A stretch of 7,367 bases of DNA from Candidatus Magasanikbacteria bacterium CG_4_10_14_0_2_um_filter_41_10 (GCA_002792995.1 PFPJ01000081.1:1-7367); one strand, 5' to 3'. Positions 1 through 5,544 are shown, counted from the stretch's first letter. Program-made: numbers and translations. Notes: generated from the letters alone by a model not told the origin.

Positions 1-211
1 GTGACGGATCAAAATTGTGAAGGTATCGGTATGTTTTCAAAAATATTTCTTGGAGAATATCTTCACATTCTTCATGGCTTGCATCGGTAATACGACGAAC
101 ATAGCGATAAAGTTTTTGTTCATATCTACCGATGAGTACACCAAAAGCATCGTGATTGTCTATGGCGATGGAAGCAAGAGATTCATCTGTATGTTCTGTA
201 TAGACAGTCAT
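1..211 (-). CDS. Sigma-70 family (ECF-like) RNA polymerase sigma factor, N-terminal part
   Basis: The minus strand encodes 70 codons from an ATG at 209-211 and stays open to the left edge, so the C-terminal half, including region 4, is outside the window. Residues about 21-41 (DAFGVLIGRYEQKLYRYVRR) and 51-69 (DILQEIFLKTYRYLHNFDP) match sigma-70 region 2: the 'AF..L..RY...LYRY' helix followed by the 'D-[IL]-[LV]-Q-E-[VIT]-F' core-binding motif and the '..L..F.P' ending. By family knowledge it would bind core RNA polymerase and recognise a -10 element. No sigma-1 extension precedes region 2, which starts about 20 residues in, as in ECF or other small alternative sigmas. An in-frame stop lies upstream at 239-241; the only other candidate start is a GTG at 224-226. 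No Shine-Dalgarno is visible. The gene lies downstream of the typA terminator, so it probably has its own promoter. Family assignment is confident; its regulon and any anti-sigma partner cannot be judged. Confidence 0.85.
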   Translation of the reverse strand, partial: MTVYTEHTDESLASIAIDNHDAFGVLIGRYEQKLYRYVRRITDASHEECEDILQEIFLKTYRYLHNFDPS

Positions 212-237
212 GAAGAAAGTATACACGGTTTTCCAGC

Positions 238-243
238 ATTATA
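238..243 (-). promoter_or_regulatory. Possible -10 element of the sigma factor gene
   Basis: On the minus strand these bases read TATAAT, 26 nt upstream of the sigma factor ATG, which would give a leader of about 20 nt. No acceptable -35 hexamer lies 16-18 bp upstream, so the call rests on the -10 alone in an AT-rich stretch. A second possible -10, TATACT, lies closer to the start codon and also lacks a -35. A promoter is expected here because the typA terminator separates the two genes. Confidence 0.35.
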
Positions 244-287
244 TAATACGTATAGTGTGATGATTTTCTTTCACAGTAAGGAGAAGG

Positions 288-320
288 AAAAAAAACATGG
301 CTCTATAGAGCCATGTTTTT
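288..320 (-). terminator. Intrinsic terminator of typA (probably bidirectional)
   Basis: A perfect 13-bp inverted repeat (arms 291-303 and 308-320) has a TATA loop and a GC-richer core, CATGGCTC/GAGCCATG. On the minus strand it is followed by a run of eight T (288-295 on the opposite strand). It begins 12 bp after the typA stop codon. Because the arms end in A/T tracts on both sides, it could also stop rightward transcription. Confidence 0.93.
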
Positions 321-332
321 GATGTGTATCTC

Positions 333-2117
333 TTATGCCTTTCTCCCTGAACGCTTTCGATCATTTTCAGTGAGAAATTGTTTTCGGATACGAATATTCT
401 TTGGGGTAATTTCGAGGTATTCATCTTCACTCATAATTTCGAGTCCTCGTTCGAGGGTGACGTCCATGTGAGGGATAAGATTCAACGCATCATCAGACCC
501 ACTTGCACGCATGTTGGTGAGTTGTTTTCCTTTGATTGGATTGACGGCCATGTCTTCTCCTTTTGCTGTATTCCCGATGACCATTCCTTCATATACTTCA
601 ACGGTAGGTCCAATATAGAGTGTTCCTCGATCTTGGAGATTCGCGAGTGAGTACCCGAGGGCTTTTCCGGCCACCATAGAAATCATGGATCCGACATTTC
701 GTTTTTCAATCTCACCTACGTATGGTTTGAATCCGGCTCCTTGGCTTGCCATAAGACCTTCACCTTTGGTATCCATGATAAATGGACCACGATATCCGAG
801 GAGACCTCGTGATGGGATGACAAAGGTAATGCGAGCATGACCATTTTTTGATACCATGTTTGTCATGACCCCTTTTCGTTTTCCAAGTTTTTCGATAACC
901 GTTCCTGTAAATTGTTCTGGAACATCGATCGTCACTTCTTCAAACGGTTCGCTTTTTTTGCCATCTATTTCTTTGATAATAACTTGTGGCTGGCTGACTT
1001 GCAGTTCAAATCCTTCTCTTCGCATTTGTTCGAGGAGGATCGCAATATGCAGTTCCCCTCGTCCATAGACTTTAAACTTATCTGATTCAGAAAAATCAAT
1101 TTTGAGTCCAACGTTAATTTCCAATTCTTTTTCGAGTCGTTCTTTGATTTGTCTTGTTGTTACAAATTTTCCTTCTTTTCCTGCAAAAGGGGAGTTGTTT
1201 ACCAAAAAGTCTATACCAATCGTAGGTTCGTCCACGCGAATTGCGGGAAGAGGATCTTGATCTGTACTGTGGCAAATAGTTTCTCCAATATCAATATCTG
1301 GGATACCTGCGATCATCACGATATCACCAGCCAAGGCTTCCTGGGTTTCGATACGGTCAAACCCTTTGAATTGTTGGAGTTTTGTAATGGTGCCGGTTCG
1401 TGTTTCTCCTGTTGGTTTTTTTACAATAATTTTATCACCTGCGTGAAGTTTTCCTTCATAAATACGACCGATGGCAAGACGACCTATGAAATCATCATAT
1501 CCAAGATTGAATGGTTGCATGCGGAATGGGGCTGATGTGTCATGCGGTGCTGGTGGTACATGCTCGAGAATCATATCGAGCAATGGACTCATGTCGGTAG
1601 ATGGATCGTCCAGGTTCTTTTTTGCGATACCTTCTTTTCCGATCGCATAACAATATGGAAAATTCATTTGTTCGTCACTTGCGCCGAGATCCATAAAGAG
1701 TTCAAGGACTTCTTCATGTACTTCCTCTGGTCGAGCGGCTGGTTTGTCTATTTTATTGAGGACAACGAGTGGGTGAAGACCAAGCTCGAGACTTTTTTTC
1801 AGTACAAACTTTGTCTGTGGCATGGGACCTTCCTGTGCATCAACGACGAGGATGACCGCATCGATAGAACGTAAGACACGTTCTACTTCTGAACCAAAGT
1901 CTGCATGTCCTGGCGTATCGACAATGTTAATTTTTACATCTTTGTAGTACAATGCGGTATTTTTTGCATAAATCGTAATACCACGCTCTAGTTCGAGCGA
2001 GTTGCTATCCATACTGCCGGTTTCTTCTATCATGCCTGTCTGGCGGAGAAGGGCGTCGGTGAGGGTTGTTTTGCCATGATCTACGTGTGCAATAATGGCG
2101 AGGTTTCTGATATCCAT
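333..2117 (-). CDS. typA: Translational GTPase TypA/BipA
   Basis: This 594-residue GTPase of the EF-G/LepA superfamily binds ribosomes and in studied bacteria aids 50S assembly and growth at low temperature or under stress. Visible G motifs are G1 AHVDHGKT (residues 10-17), G2 around RGITI (45-49), G3 DTPGH (67-71) and G4 NKID (121-124). A beta-barrel domain II (about 200-290), an EF-G III-like domain (about 298-375), an EF-G V-like domain (about 392-475) and the TypA-specific C-terminal domain with a basic tail (to 594) follow. 'SRGLLGYRG' (436-444) and the ending '..ITPKNIRIRK..L.E..RKR' are typical of TypA rather than LepA or EF-G. Length is close to the usual 600-615. The G5 region reads YAIGKEG (157-163), where most TypA have a 'SA' type loop. 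An in-frame stop at 2142-2144 leaves this ATG as the natural start; the upstream AGAGAA is at best a weak ribosome binding site. It is transcribed alone, from its own promoter to its own terminator. Confidence 0.97.
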   Translation of the reverse strand: MDIRNLAIIAHVDHGKTTLTDALLRQTGMIEETGSMDSNSLELERGITIYAKNTALYYKDVKINIVDTPGHADFGSEVERVLRSIDAVILVVDAQEGPMPQTKFVLKKSLELGLHPLVVLNKIDKPAARPEEVHEEVLELFMDLGASDEQMNFPYCYAIGKEGIAKKNLDDPSTDMSPLLDMILEHVPPAPHDTSAPFRMQPFNLGYDDFIGRLAIGRIYEGKLHAGDKIIVKKPTGETRTGTITKLQQFKGFDRIETQEALAGDIVMIAGIPDIDIGETICHSTDQDPLPAIRVDEPTIGIDFLVNNSPFAGKEGKFVTTRQIKERLEKELEINVGLKIDFSESDKFKVYGRGELHIAILLEQMRREGFELQVSQPQVIIKEIDGKKSEPFEEVTIDVPEQFTGTVIEKLGKRKGVMTNMVSKNGHARITFVIPSRGLLGYRGPFIMDTKGEGLMASQGAGFKPYVGEIEKRNVGSMISMVAGKALGYSLANLQDRGTLYIGPTVEVYEGMVIGNTAKGEDMAVNPIKGKQLTNMRASGSDDALNLIPHMDVTLERGLEIMSEDEYLEITPKNIRIRKQFLTENDRKRSGRKA

Positions 2118-2162
2118 AATAAAATTTCTCTGAAAAAAGTGTTATCTAGGTATACATATACA

Positions 2163-2180
2163 CTTCCACTTAGGTGGAAG
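2163..2180 (-). promoter_or_regulatory. Hairpin in the typA 5' leader
   Basis: A perfect 7-bp inverted repeat, CTTCCAC/GTGGAAG, with a 4-base loop lies in the transcribed leader, about 10 nt after the predicted transcription start and about 45 nt before the typA start codon. No T tract follows it on the minus strand, so it is not a terminator. It could stabilise the mRNA 5' end, be a protein or RNA-thermometer-like control element, or act as a DNA operator. The structure is seen; the role is inferred. Confidence 0.5.
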
Positions 2181-2197
2181 AATCTCTATGAAACGCA

Positions 2198-2226
2198 ATT
2201 ATAGCTCTATAAAGGTATTTTGTCAA
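2198..2226 (-). promoter_or_regulatory. typA promoter, perfect sigma-70 consensus
   Basis: On the minus strand TTGACA (2221-2226), a 17-bp spacer (2204-2220) and TATAAT (2198-2203) match the housekeeping sigma consensus at all 12 positions with optimal spacing. Transcription should start near 2190, giving a leader of about 70 nt before typA. Confidence 0.92.
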
Positions 2227-2332
2227 TACATCTATAAGAAAAAAGGTCTCTCCCTCATATTCACCTTCTGGGTAGAAATATGATCACTTTGAGAATACAT
2301 TTATTGTCGGTGCCATGAAAGACTGTCGAAAT

Positions 2333-2361
2333 AAAAAAACTTTCGTATTGAAAGTTTTTTT
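2333..2361 (-). terminator. Intrinsic terminator of the tRNA unit (bidirectional form)
   Basis: A perfect 12-bp inverted repeat (arms 2333-2344 and 2350-2361, loop GTATT) has a core ACTTTC/GAAAGT and A/T tracts on both sides. On the minus strand it ends in a run of seven T, about 70 nt past tRNA-Thr. It sits upstream of the typA promoter, so typA is transcriptionally separate from the tRNAs. The core is short and AT-rich, so it may be of moderate strength. Confidence 0.85.
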
Positions 2362-2432
2362 TGAGTCTTTATTAGGACGTAGTCCAGCCCTATTTTTTCC
2401 CAACATTATTTTATTAGGTTAATACAGAATTG

Positions 2433-2505
2433 AGCCGTCATCCAGAATTGAACTGGAGACCTCATCCTTACCATGGATGCGCTCTACCAACTGAGCTATG
2501 ACGGC
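2433..2505 (-). tRNA. tRNA-Thr(GGT)
   Basis: A complete 73-nt cloverleaf: acceptor GCCGTCA/TGACGGC, D stem GCTC/GAGC, anticodon stem CATCC/GGATG with loop ATGGTAA (anticodon GGT, reading ACC and ACU), a 5-nt variable loop, and T stem TCCAG/CTGGA with loop TTCAATT. All stems pair perfectly. The discriminator base is U and the next bases are CA..., so CCA is not encoded and must be added enzymatically. It is second in a unit behind tRNA-Val. Confidence 0.96.
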
Positions 2506-2514
2506 ATGAATAAA

Positions 2515-2586
2515 AATGAACAAAGAACAGTCGACAATTAACAATATCTTTGCAGGGGTTAATTGTTCATTTGTTCATTGTTCATT
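2515..2586. repeat. Imperfect inverted repeat between the two tRNA genes, with GTTCAT-type direct repeats
   Basis: The left arm (2515-2542) begins AATGAACAA and ends ACAATTAAC. The right arm (2558-2586) is its imperfect reverse complement, with perfect outer (9 bp) and inner (9 bp) segments and a mismatched middle; the loop is 15 nt. The right arm carries three spaced GTTCAT units. In the tRNA transcript it would fold into a long, AT-rich stem between tRNA-Val and tRNA-Thr. It could be a processing spacer or a small dispersed repeat of the AAC/GTT-rich type found between genes in many bacteria. There is no transposase and no visible target-site duplication. Confidence 0.75.
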
Positions 2587-2594
2587 TTCTCGTG

Positions 2595-2668
2595 TGCGCG
2601 CCGAGGGATTCGAACCCCCGACCCTCTCGGTGTAAACGAGATGCTCTAACCAACTGAGCTAGGCGCGC
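2595..2668 (-). tRNA. tRNA-Val(TAC)
   Basis: A complete 74-nt cloverleaf: acceptor GCGCGCC/GGCGCGC, D stem GCTC/GAGC, anticodon stem TCTCG/CGAGA with loop TTTACAC (anticodon TAC), variable loop GGGTC, T stem GGGGG/CCCTC with one G-U pair and loop TTCGAAT, and discriminator A. CCA is not encoded (the following bases are CACG). It is the first gene of the leftward unit, with a leader of only about 8-10 nt behind its promoter. Confidence 0.97.
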
Positions 2669-2683
2669 TTTTTTAGCGATGAT

Positions 2684-2712
2684 ACTATACAAGAAACCCT
2701 TCTATTCGTCAA
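2684..2712 (-). promoter_or_regulatory. Promoter of the tRNA-Val/tRNA-Thr unit
   Basis: On the minus strand TTGACG (2707-2712), a 17-bp spacer and TATAGT (2684-2689) match 10 of 12 consensus positions, placing the start just ahead of tRNA-Val. It is back to back with the msrB promoter; the two -35 boxes are 14 bp apart. Confidence 0.88.
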
Positions 2713-2726
2713 GGCTCCCTTTCATG

Positions 2727-2755
2727 TTGACCGCCTCTAGAATACCACGTACGAT
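2727..2755 (+). promoter_or_regulatory. Promoter of msrB-rarA
   Basis: TTGACC (2727-2732), a 17-bp spacer and TACGAT (2750-2755) match five of six and four of six consensus bases, with the most conserved positions kept. Transcription would start near 2762, leaving a leader of about 44 nt without an evident Shine-Dalgarno. Confidence 0.72.
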
Positions 2756-2805
2756 ACACATATATTTACTCGTACCTAAGTCTCTAATCCTCAACATCTA
2801 TACAT

Positions 2806-3189
2806 ATGAATATTCAAGATTTTAAAGAAATACTCACCCCAGAACAATACCATGTACTTCGAGAAAGTGGGACAGAGGCGCCGTTTACCGGCAAGTATCT
2901 TGATCATAAAGAAGATGGATCCTACACGTGTGGGGCATGTGGCAATGTTCTCTTTGCTTCAGGTGCAAAATTTGATTCCCATTGTGGATGGCCAAGTTTC
3001 GATAAAGATATTGGTGAGGGGACAGTACGTTTTGTCGATGATACGAGTATGGGAATGAAACGAACAGAAGTACGGTGTGCAGAGTGTGATTCTCATCTTG
3101 GACACCTCTTCGACGATGGCCCAACCGAGACGGGAAAAAGATATTGTATAAATTCTCTTGCTTTGGGATTTAAACCAGAGGGGAAATAG
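2806..3189 (+). CDS. msrB: Peptide-methionine (R)-S-oxide reductase MsrB
   Basis: This 127-residue protein reduces the R epimer of methionine sulfoxide in proteins, normally with thioredoxin as reductant, and is cytoplasmic here (no signal peptide). It is a full-length single SelR domain. The structural zinc site is CGAC (Cys42, Cys45) plus CAEC (Cys91, Cys94). The substrate region CGWPSF is at residues 60-65, HLGHLFDDGP at 97-106, and the catalytic cysteine is Cys114 in RYCIN (112-116). Cys60, in CGWPSF, occupies the place of the resolving cysteine described in Neisseria PilB. An in-frame stop at 2785-2787 makes this ATG the first available; no Shine-Dalgarno is visible. No msrA is next to it. 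The rarA start is 13 nt downstream, so the two are probably co-transcribed. Confidence 0.97.
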   Translation: MNIQDFKEILTPEQYHVLRESGTEAPFTGKYLDHKEDGSYTCGACGNVLFASGAKFDSHCGWPSFDKDIGEGTVRFVDDTSMGMKRTEVRCAECDSHLGHLFDDGPTETGKRYCINSLALGFKPEGK

Positions 3190-3202
3190 ATTTACAAAGT
3201 AG

Positions 3203-4345
3203 ATGAAAACTCCACTTGCTACACAACTACGTCCGCACTCGCTCGATGATTTTGTAGGTCAAGATCATCTTGTCGGTCCAGATAAACCACTCAGAAAGGC
3301 AATTGAACAAGGTCACATGTTTTCGTTTTTGTTGTGGGGACCACCTGGGTGTGGCAAGACAACCTTGGCAAAAATATATGCCGAAAGTCTTGGTGCAACA
3401 TTTTTTGAACTCTCCGCGGTCTCTGCAAAAAAGGCTGATGTTGAAAAAATTGTTCACGCACAGAGTGATACACAGAAAATTTTGTTTCTTGATGAAATTC
3501 ATCGATTCAATAAAGCACAGCAAGATTATTTACTGCCATTTGTAGAATCAGGAGAAATTATTCTTATCGGAGCAACCACAGAGAATCCAAGTTTTGAAGT
3601 AATTTCTGCATTGTTATCCCGTTGCCGTGTGTTTGTTCTTCATGAACATACCCCAGAGGACATGCATGAGATTTTGACAGCGACAAACATACATATTCCT
3701 GATGATGCAATGGAGTGGCTTATTGTCATGGCAAACGGTGACGCACGGCAAGCTCTCACCATGCTCGAGCAAACAAAAGAATTGTATACAGACATAACCG
3801 TTGATTATCTCAAAGAAGCATTGCAATCAAAACATCTTCGCTACGATAAAAAAGGGGAGGAACATTACAATACAATTAGTGCGTTTATCAAATCCATGCG
3901 CGCGAGTCAACCGGACGCAGCAGTGTATTACCTCGCACGGATGCTTGACGCTGGGGAAGATCCAAAATTTATTGCGCGCAGAATGGTCGTCTTTGCAAGT
4001 GAAGACATCGGTATGGCTCAGCCAACTGCACTGGTAGTTGCAAACGAAGTATTCCGCGCTGTGGAAACTATTGGTTTGCCAGAGTGTGCAATCAATCTTG
4101 CTCATGGTGTCATCTATTTATCTGAGAGTAAGAAAGATCGTTCGTCCTATGATGCGTTGCGAGCTGCGCAAGCTGATATCGGTGCTCATGGCAATCTCCC
4201 TATTCCACTAGAAGTGAGAAATGCACCAACGAAACTCATGAAAGAGCTAGGGTATGGCAAAGGGTATGATATGCGCTCAAAGAAGAGCTTTTTGCCGGAA
4301 AAATTGCGTGGAAAGACGTATTATCAGGGCAATGGGTCTCAGTAA
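3203..4345 (+). CDS. rarA: Replication-associated recombination protein RarA (MgsA-type AAA+ ATPase)
   Basis: This 380-residue AAA+ ATPase, related to clamp-loader subunits and eukaryotic WRNIP1, acts at stalled replication forks and interacts with SSB in studied bacteria. The N-terminus 'LATQLRP.SLDDFVGQDHLVGP' is the family signature. Walker A is GPPGCGKT (46-53), Walker B is ILFLDEIHRFN (93-103), sensor 1 is GATTENPSFEV (123-133), and the LLSRCRVF arginine-finger region is at 137-144. A helical lid and the tetramerisation domain follow. The protein is shorter than the usual 420-450 residues, and the last 40 residues (GYGKGYDMRSK..FLPEKLRGKTYY) depart from the common '..HD..GG...QQYLP' ending while keeping 'LPE.L.G..YY'. 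A TAG immediately upstream in frame (3200-3202) fixes the ATG, since the next Met is residue 39. It follows msrB by 13 nt. No clear terminator follows before the rpmG promoter. Confidence 0.96.
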   Translation: MKTPLATQLRPHSLDDFVGQDHLVGPDKPLRKAIEQGHMFSFLLWGPPGCGKTTLAKIYAESLGATFFELSAVSAKKADVEKIVHAQSDTQKILFLDEIHRFNKAQQDYLLPFVESGEIILIGATTENPSFEVISALLSRCRVFVLHEHTPEDMHEILTATNIHIPDDAMEWLIVMANGDARQALTMLEQTKELYTDITVDYLKEALQSKHLRYDKKGEEHYNTISAFIKSMRASQPDAAVYYLARMLDAGEDPKFIARRMVVFASEDIGMAQPTALVVANEVFRAVETIGLPECAINLAHGVIYLSESKKDRSSYDALRAAQADIGAHGNLPIPLEVRNAPTKLMKELGYGKGYDMRSKKSFLPEKLRGKTYYQGNGSQ

Positions 4346-4379
4346 TCAGGCGTCAGCAATCATCCCCATAATGTGTCTA

Positions 4380-4408
4380 TTGACAAAAATCCTTCGATTC
4401 TGTATAGT
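4380..4408 (+). promoter_or_regulatory. rpmG promoter
   Basis: TTGACA (4380-4385), a 17-bp spacer and TATAGT (4403-4408) match 11 of 12 sigma-70 consensus positions. Transcription should start near 4415, about 50 nt upstream of rpmG. Its presence 35 bp after rarA shows that rpmG need not depend on the msrB-rarA transcript. Confidence 0.9.
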
Positions 4409-4425
4409 CTTTGCACTAGGAATAT

Positions 4426-4455
4426 CATTCTGAATTCCACATTCTACATTCTGAA
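4426..4455 (+). repeat. CATTCT direct repeats in the rpmG leader
   Basis: CATTCTGAA occurs at 4426-4434 and 4447-4455 with a further CATTCT at 4440-4445, all within the 5' leader of rpmG and ending 9 nt before its start codon. No Shine-Dalgarno is present. The repeats are short and could be a simple-sequence drift product or a translational control site for L33. Confidence 0.5.
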
Positions 4456-4464
4456 ATCAAAAAT

Positions 4465-4620
4465 ATGGCACAGAAATCGATGATCAAGCTGCAGTGTGAG
4501 CAGTGTAAAACAGTCAATCATTTTTCTCGAAAAAATAAACAAAAGCTCAAGGATCGCCTCGAGCTGAAGAAACTCTGCCCAAACTGTGGCACACACACAT
4601 TGCACAAGGAAACCAAGTAA
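4465..4620 (+). CDS. rpmG: 50S ribosomal protein L33
   Basis: A 51-residue basic protein of the large ribosomal subunit, located near the E site. It reads MAQKSMIKLQCEQCKTVNHF at the start and KKLCPNCGTHTLHKETK at the end. It keeps the L33 pattern 'I.L.C..C...N......N......LELKK.CP.C..HT.H.E.K'. Two Cys pairs (Cys11/Cys14 and Cys38/Cys41) form a zinc ribbon, so this is the zinc-binding (C+) form. Length matches the usual 49-55 residues. It has its own promoter and terminator and is a single-gene unit; the common bacterial neighbours secE and nusG are not next to it. The start ATG is 50 nt into the predicted transcript. A Met at residue 6 is an alternative start, but residues 1-5 match the usual family N-terminus. 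Confidence 0.95.
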   Translation: MAQKSMIKLQCEQCKTVNHFSRKNKQKLKDRLELKKLCPNCGTHTLHKETK

Positions 4621-4630
4621 TGGTACAATG

Positions 4631-4653
4631 ACCCCGATATGTCGGGGTTTTTT
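4631..4653 (+). terminator. Intrinsic terminator of rpmG
   Basis: The perfect stem ACCCCGA/TCGGGGT (4631-4637 and 4642-4648) with loop TATG is followed by a T tract (4648-4653). It starts 10 nt after the rpmG stop codon and is a textbook GC-rich hairpin. Confidence 0.95.
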
Positions 4654-4683
4654 GTTTAGATATATTTTGAATAGGACAAATCT

Positions 4684-5544
4684 ATGAAATTTTTCAAGCA
4701 CATCGTAACGGCAGGTTATAAGAGTACGTACGATTTTGTATGGATGGCCGAACAGCGGACTCGGCTAGGAAGGGCTTTGGTATATTTTTTTCTTCTGTTC
4801 TTTTTTGTTGTACTTGCTGTCGGATATTCCTTTGCACGGGAACTTCCTTCACTTGCACTTCGGTACTGGAGTGATGTGACATCATCTGCTCCTGAATTGG
4901 TAGTTTCTGTACAGAACGGAACGTTGTCTGTAGATGGTCTAGAACAACCGTATCGTCATATTTTTGATAGCGAGGATAATGGTGACTCGATGCTCGTGTA
5001 TGTCGATACGGTCTCGACAAGCTCTGTCAGTATTGATGAGGCTCGTGGCGATGTTACAGAATCTATCCCAACACTTGTCGTAACGAGTAAATTGATCAAA
5101 GTGTATGATGAGCATTTGGATGTTGTTCAAACAGAATATATTGAACATTTCCCAGCATTTTCATTGACAAAAGATCAAGTAGGAGAGCGAATACGTTCAT
5201 TGTCAGATGCCATCATCCCATGGTTTTTGTTGCTCGGTGTTTTCGTCGTGACATTCGTTCTTGGGGCGTGGAAATTGTCATACCTTGCTATCCTTGCTTG
5301 GCTTGTCTATGTGGTCGCACGTGCAGACAAAAAGCCATTTACCTATTGGCAGATTGTTACGATTGGGTTATATGCCATTACTGTACCTACTCTTATTCAG
5401 GGTATATCCATTCTCATCGGACAACAAATTCCATTTTTGTATAGTGTGCTTCTCCTCTTTTTTCTCTTTGGAGCAGTATATAAGGGGATGGGGAAGAAGT
5501 CTCTCCCAACCGATACCATTGATCCTCCAAAAGAAAAAGAATAA
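4684..5544 (+). CDS. Five-helix membrane protein resembling DUF1189 (function unknown)
   Basis: The 286-residue protein has a cytoplasmic amphipathic N-terminus (about 1-28) and a transmembrane helix at about 31-50. A mainly beta-like extracytoplasmic segment (about 52-172) contains many short Val/Ser/Asp stretches. Four helices follow at about 177-196, 198-213, 221-245 and 248-267, then a charged tail (PPKEKE). One N-terminal helix, a large external loop and a C-terminal helix cluster is the layout of DUF1189 proteins, and the N-terminus (MKFFKHIVTAGYKSTYDFVW) resembles their 'F......S.Y...' beginning. The assignment is by eye and moderate. No catalytic motif is visible. An in-frame TAG at 4672-4674 fixes the ATG, and AGGA (4673-4676), 7 nt before it, is the clearest Shine-Dalgarno in the window. 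No convincing promoter lies in the 30 bp after the rpmG terminator, so it may rely on read-through. Confidence 0.85.
   Translation: MKFFKHIVTAGYKSTYDFVWMAEQRTRLGRALVYFFLLFFFVVLAVGYSFARELPSLALRYWSDVTSSAPELVVSVQNGTLSVDGLEQPYRHIFDSEDNGDSMLVYVDTVSTSSVSIDEARGDVTESIPTLVVTSKLIKVYDEHLDVVQTEYIEHFPAFSLTKDQVGERIRSLSDAIIPWFLLLGVFVVTFVLGAWKLSYLAILAWLVYVVARADKKPFTYWQIVTIGLYAITVPTLIQGISILIGQQIPFLYSVLLLFFLFGAVYKGMGKKSLPTDTIDPPKEKE

Larger units (their letters stand above)
2118..2432. other. Intergenic region between typA and tRNA-Thr (315 bases)
   Basis: From left to right this stretch holds the typA leader with a hairpin (2163-2180), the typA promoter (2198-2226), a weak interrupted stem-loop (arms 2255-2261 and 2277-2283), the tRNA-operon terminator (2333-2361) and the AT-rich 3' trailer of tRNA-Thr. 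I see no coding potential on either strand and no recognisable ncRNA. Confidence 0.7.

Noticed and set aside
17..322. A rightward open frame of 101 codons at the left end
   Set aside because: It lies antisense to the sigma factor N-terminus and runs through the typA terminator hairpin; its sequence resembles no protein family and is rich in Phe, Cys and Ile as shadow frames are.
378..1874. Several rightward open frames antisense to typA
   Set aside because: typA is unambiguous along this stretch and the opposite frames have shadow-like composition with no motifs.
2255..2283. Interrupted stem-loop (TCATATT/AATATGA) upstream of the typA promoter
   Set aside because: The stem is short and AT-rich with an asymmetric inner loop, and there is no T tract or link to a gene; chance is likely.
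2433..2668. tRNA pair as an integration site of a mobile element
   Set aside because: Both tRNAs are intact and followed by ordinary housekeeping genes, with no integrase or duplicated tRNA 3' end in the window.
4332..4368. ATGGG/CCCAT pairing after rarA as a possible rarA terminator
   Set aside because: The stem is five base pairs with a long loop and no following T tract, so I do not call a terminator.
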